Assembly: GCA_028715585.1 (NCBI GenBank)
Contig: JAQURN010000094.1
Location: 1-5,389, forward strand
Source of the DNA: Actinomycetota bacterium
GTDB lineage: Bacteria > Actinomycetota > Geothermincolia > Fen-727 > JAQURN01
Direction: 5' to 3'
DNA: 5,389 bases
The stretch's first letter is position 1. Every line of letters begins with the position of its first letter. Under the pieces are notes generated by a model, which saw nothing but the letters and a program-made list of their open reading frames with translations, was not told where the DNA came from and made no database searches. Shown in pieces: positions 5,355 through 5,389 of the stretch. The translations under genes were made by a program, and so were the position numbers.

Positions 5355-5389
5355 ACCAAAACTTAAACTTTTTAAGGATGCAAGATGGA

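Noticed and set aside
1..5389. Mobile elements, CRISPR arrays, tRNA or rRNA genes
   Set aside because: No repeats of the right size or spacing, no transposase or integrase motifs and no RNA gene signatures were seen; the window is almost fully occupied by housekeeping genes.

Overview
The window is a compact block of bacterial genes, all read on the minus strand, so transcription runs from the right edge to the left. In that order it holds efp (elongation factor P), nusB (antitermination factor), pyrR, pyrB, pyrC, carA and the first 26 codons of carB. The last five genes form the front half of a de novo UMP operon: carbamoyl phosphate synthesis (carA/carB), aspartate transcarbamoylation (pyrB) and ring closure (pyrC), preceded by the UMP-sensing regulator pyrR. 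The remaining genes (rest of carB, and probably pyrD, pyrF, pyrE) would lie beyond the left edge. Gaps are tiny or negative, starts are often TTG or GTG, and base composition is moderate. The order efp-nusB-pyrR-pyrB-pyrC-carA-carB is familiar from Actinobacteria, where efp-nusB and the pyr operon are neighbours. Without the strong GC bias of the crown group, a deep-branching actinobacterial or related Gram-positive-type lineage seems most likely. This placement is inference.

Right edge to 4701: a short non-coding leader with a candidate promoter, then efp. The EF-P reading frame has an excellent Shine-Dalgarno (SD) site but no ATG, GTG or TTG at the expected place. The family-conserved N-terminus begins at an ATA codon, which suggests a non-canonical start (or a base error). 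nusB follows after 19 bases.

4240 to 4079: the most informative stretch. A candidate promoter overlaps the end of nusB. It is followed by a textbook PyrR binding loop (hexaloop, G/U-containing upper stem, AA bulge, lower stem), a small GTG-initiated leader ORF, and a rho-independent terminator lying inside that ORF. The SD of the leader ORF shares five bases with the 3' strand of the PyrR binding loop, and the leader stop codon lies 11 bases inside the overlap with pyrR. This suggests that UMP-bound PyrR could both favour termination and block leader translation. That would join a Bacillus-type attenuator to a translation-linked mechanism.

4089 to 1: pyrR, pyrB, pyrC, carA and carB, all with recognisable catalytic motifs and closely coupled junctions. 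The pyrR-pyrB gap is filled by an 11-codon ORF that starts on the pyrR stop (TGATG) and ends directly against the pyrB ATG. carA starts inside the end of pyrC, and carB starts three bases after the carA stop.
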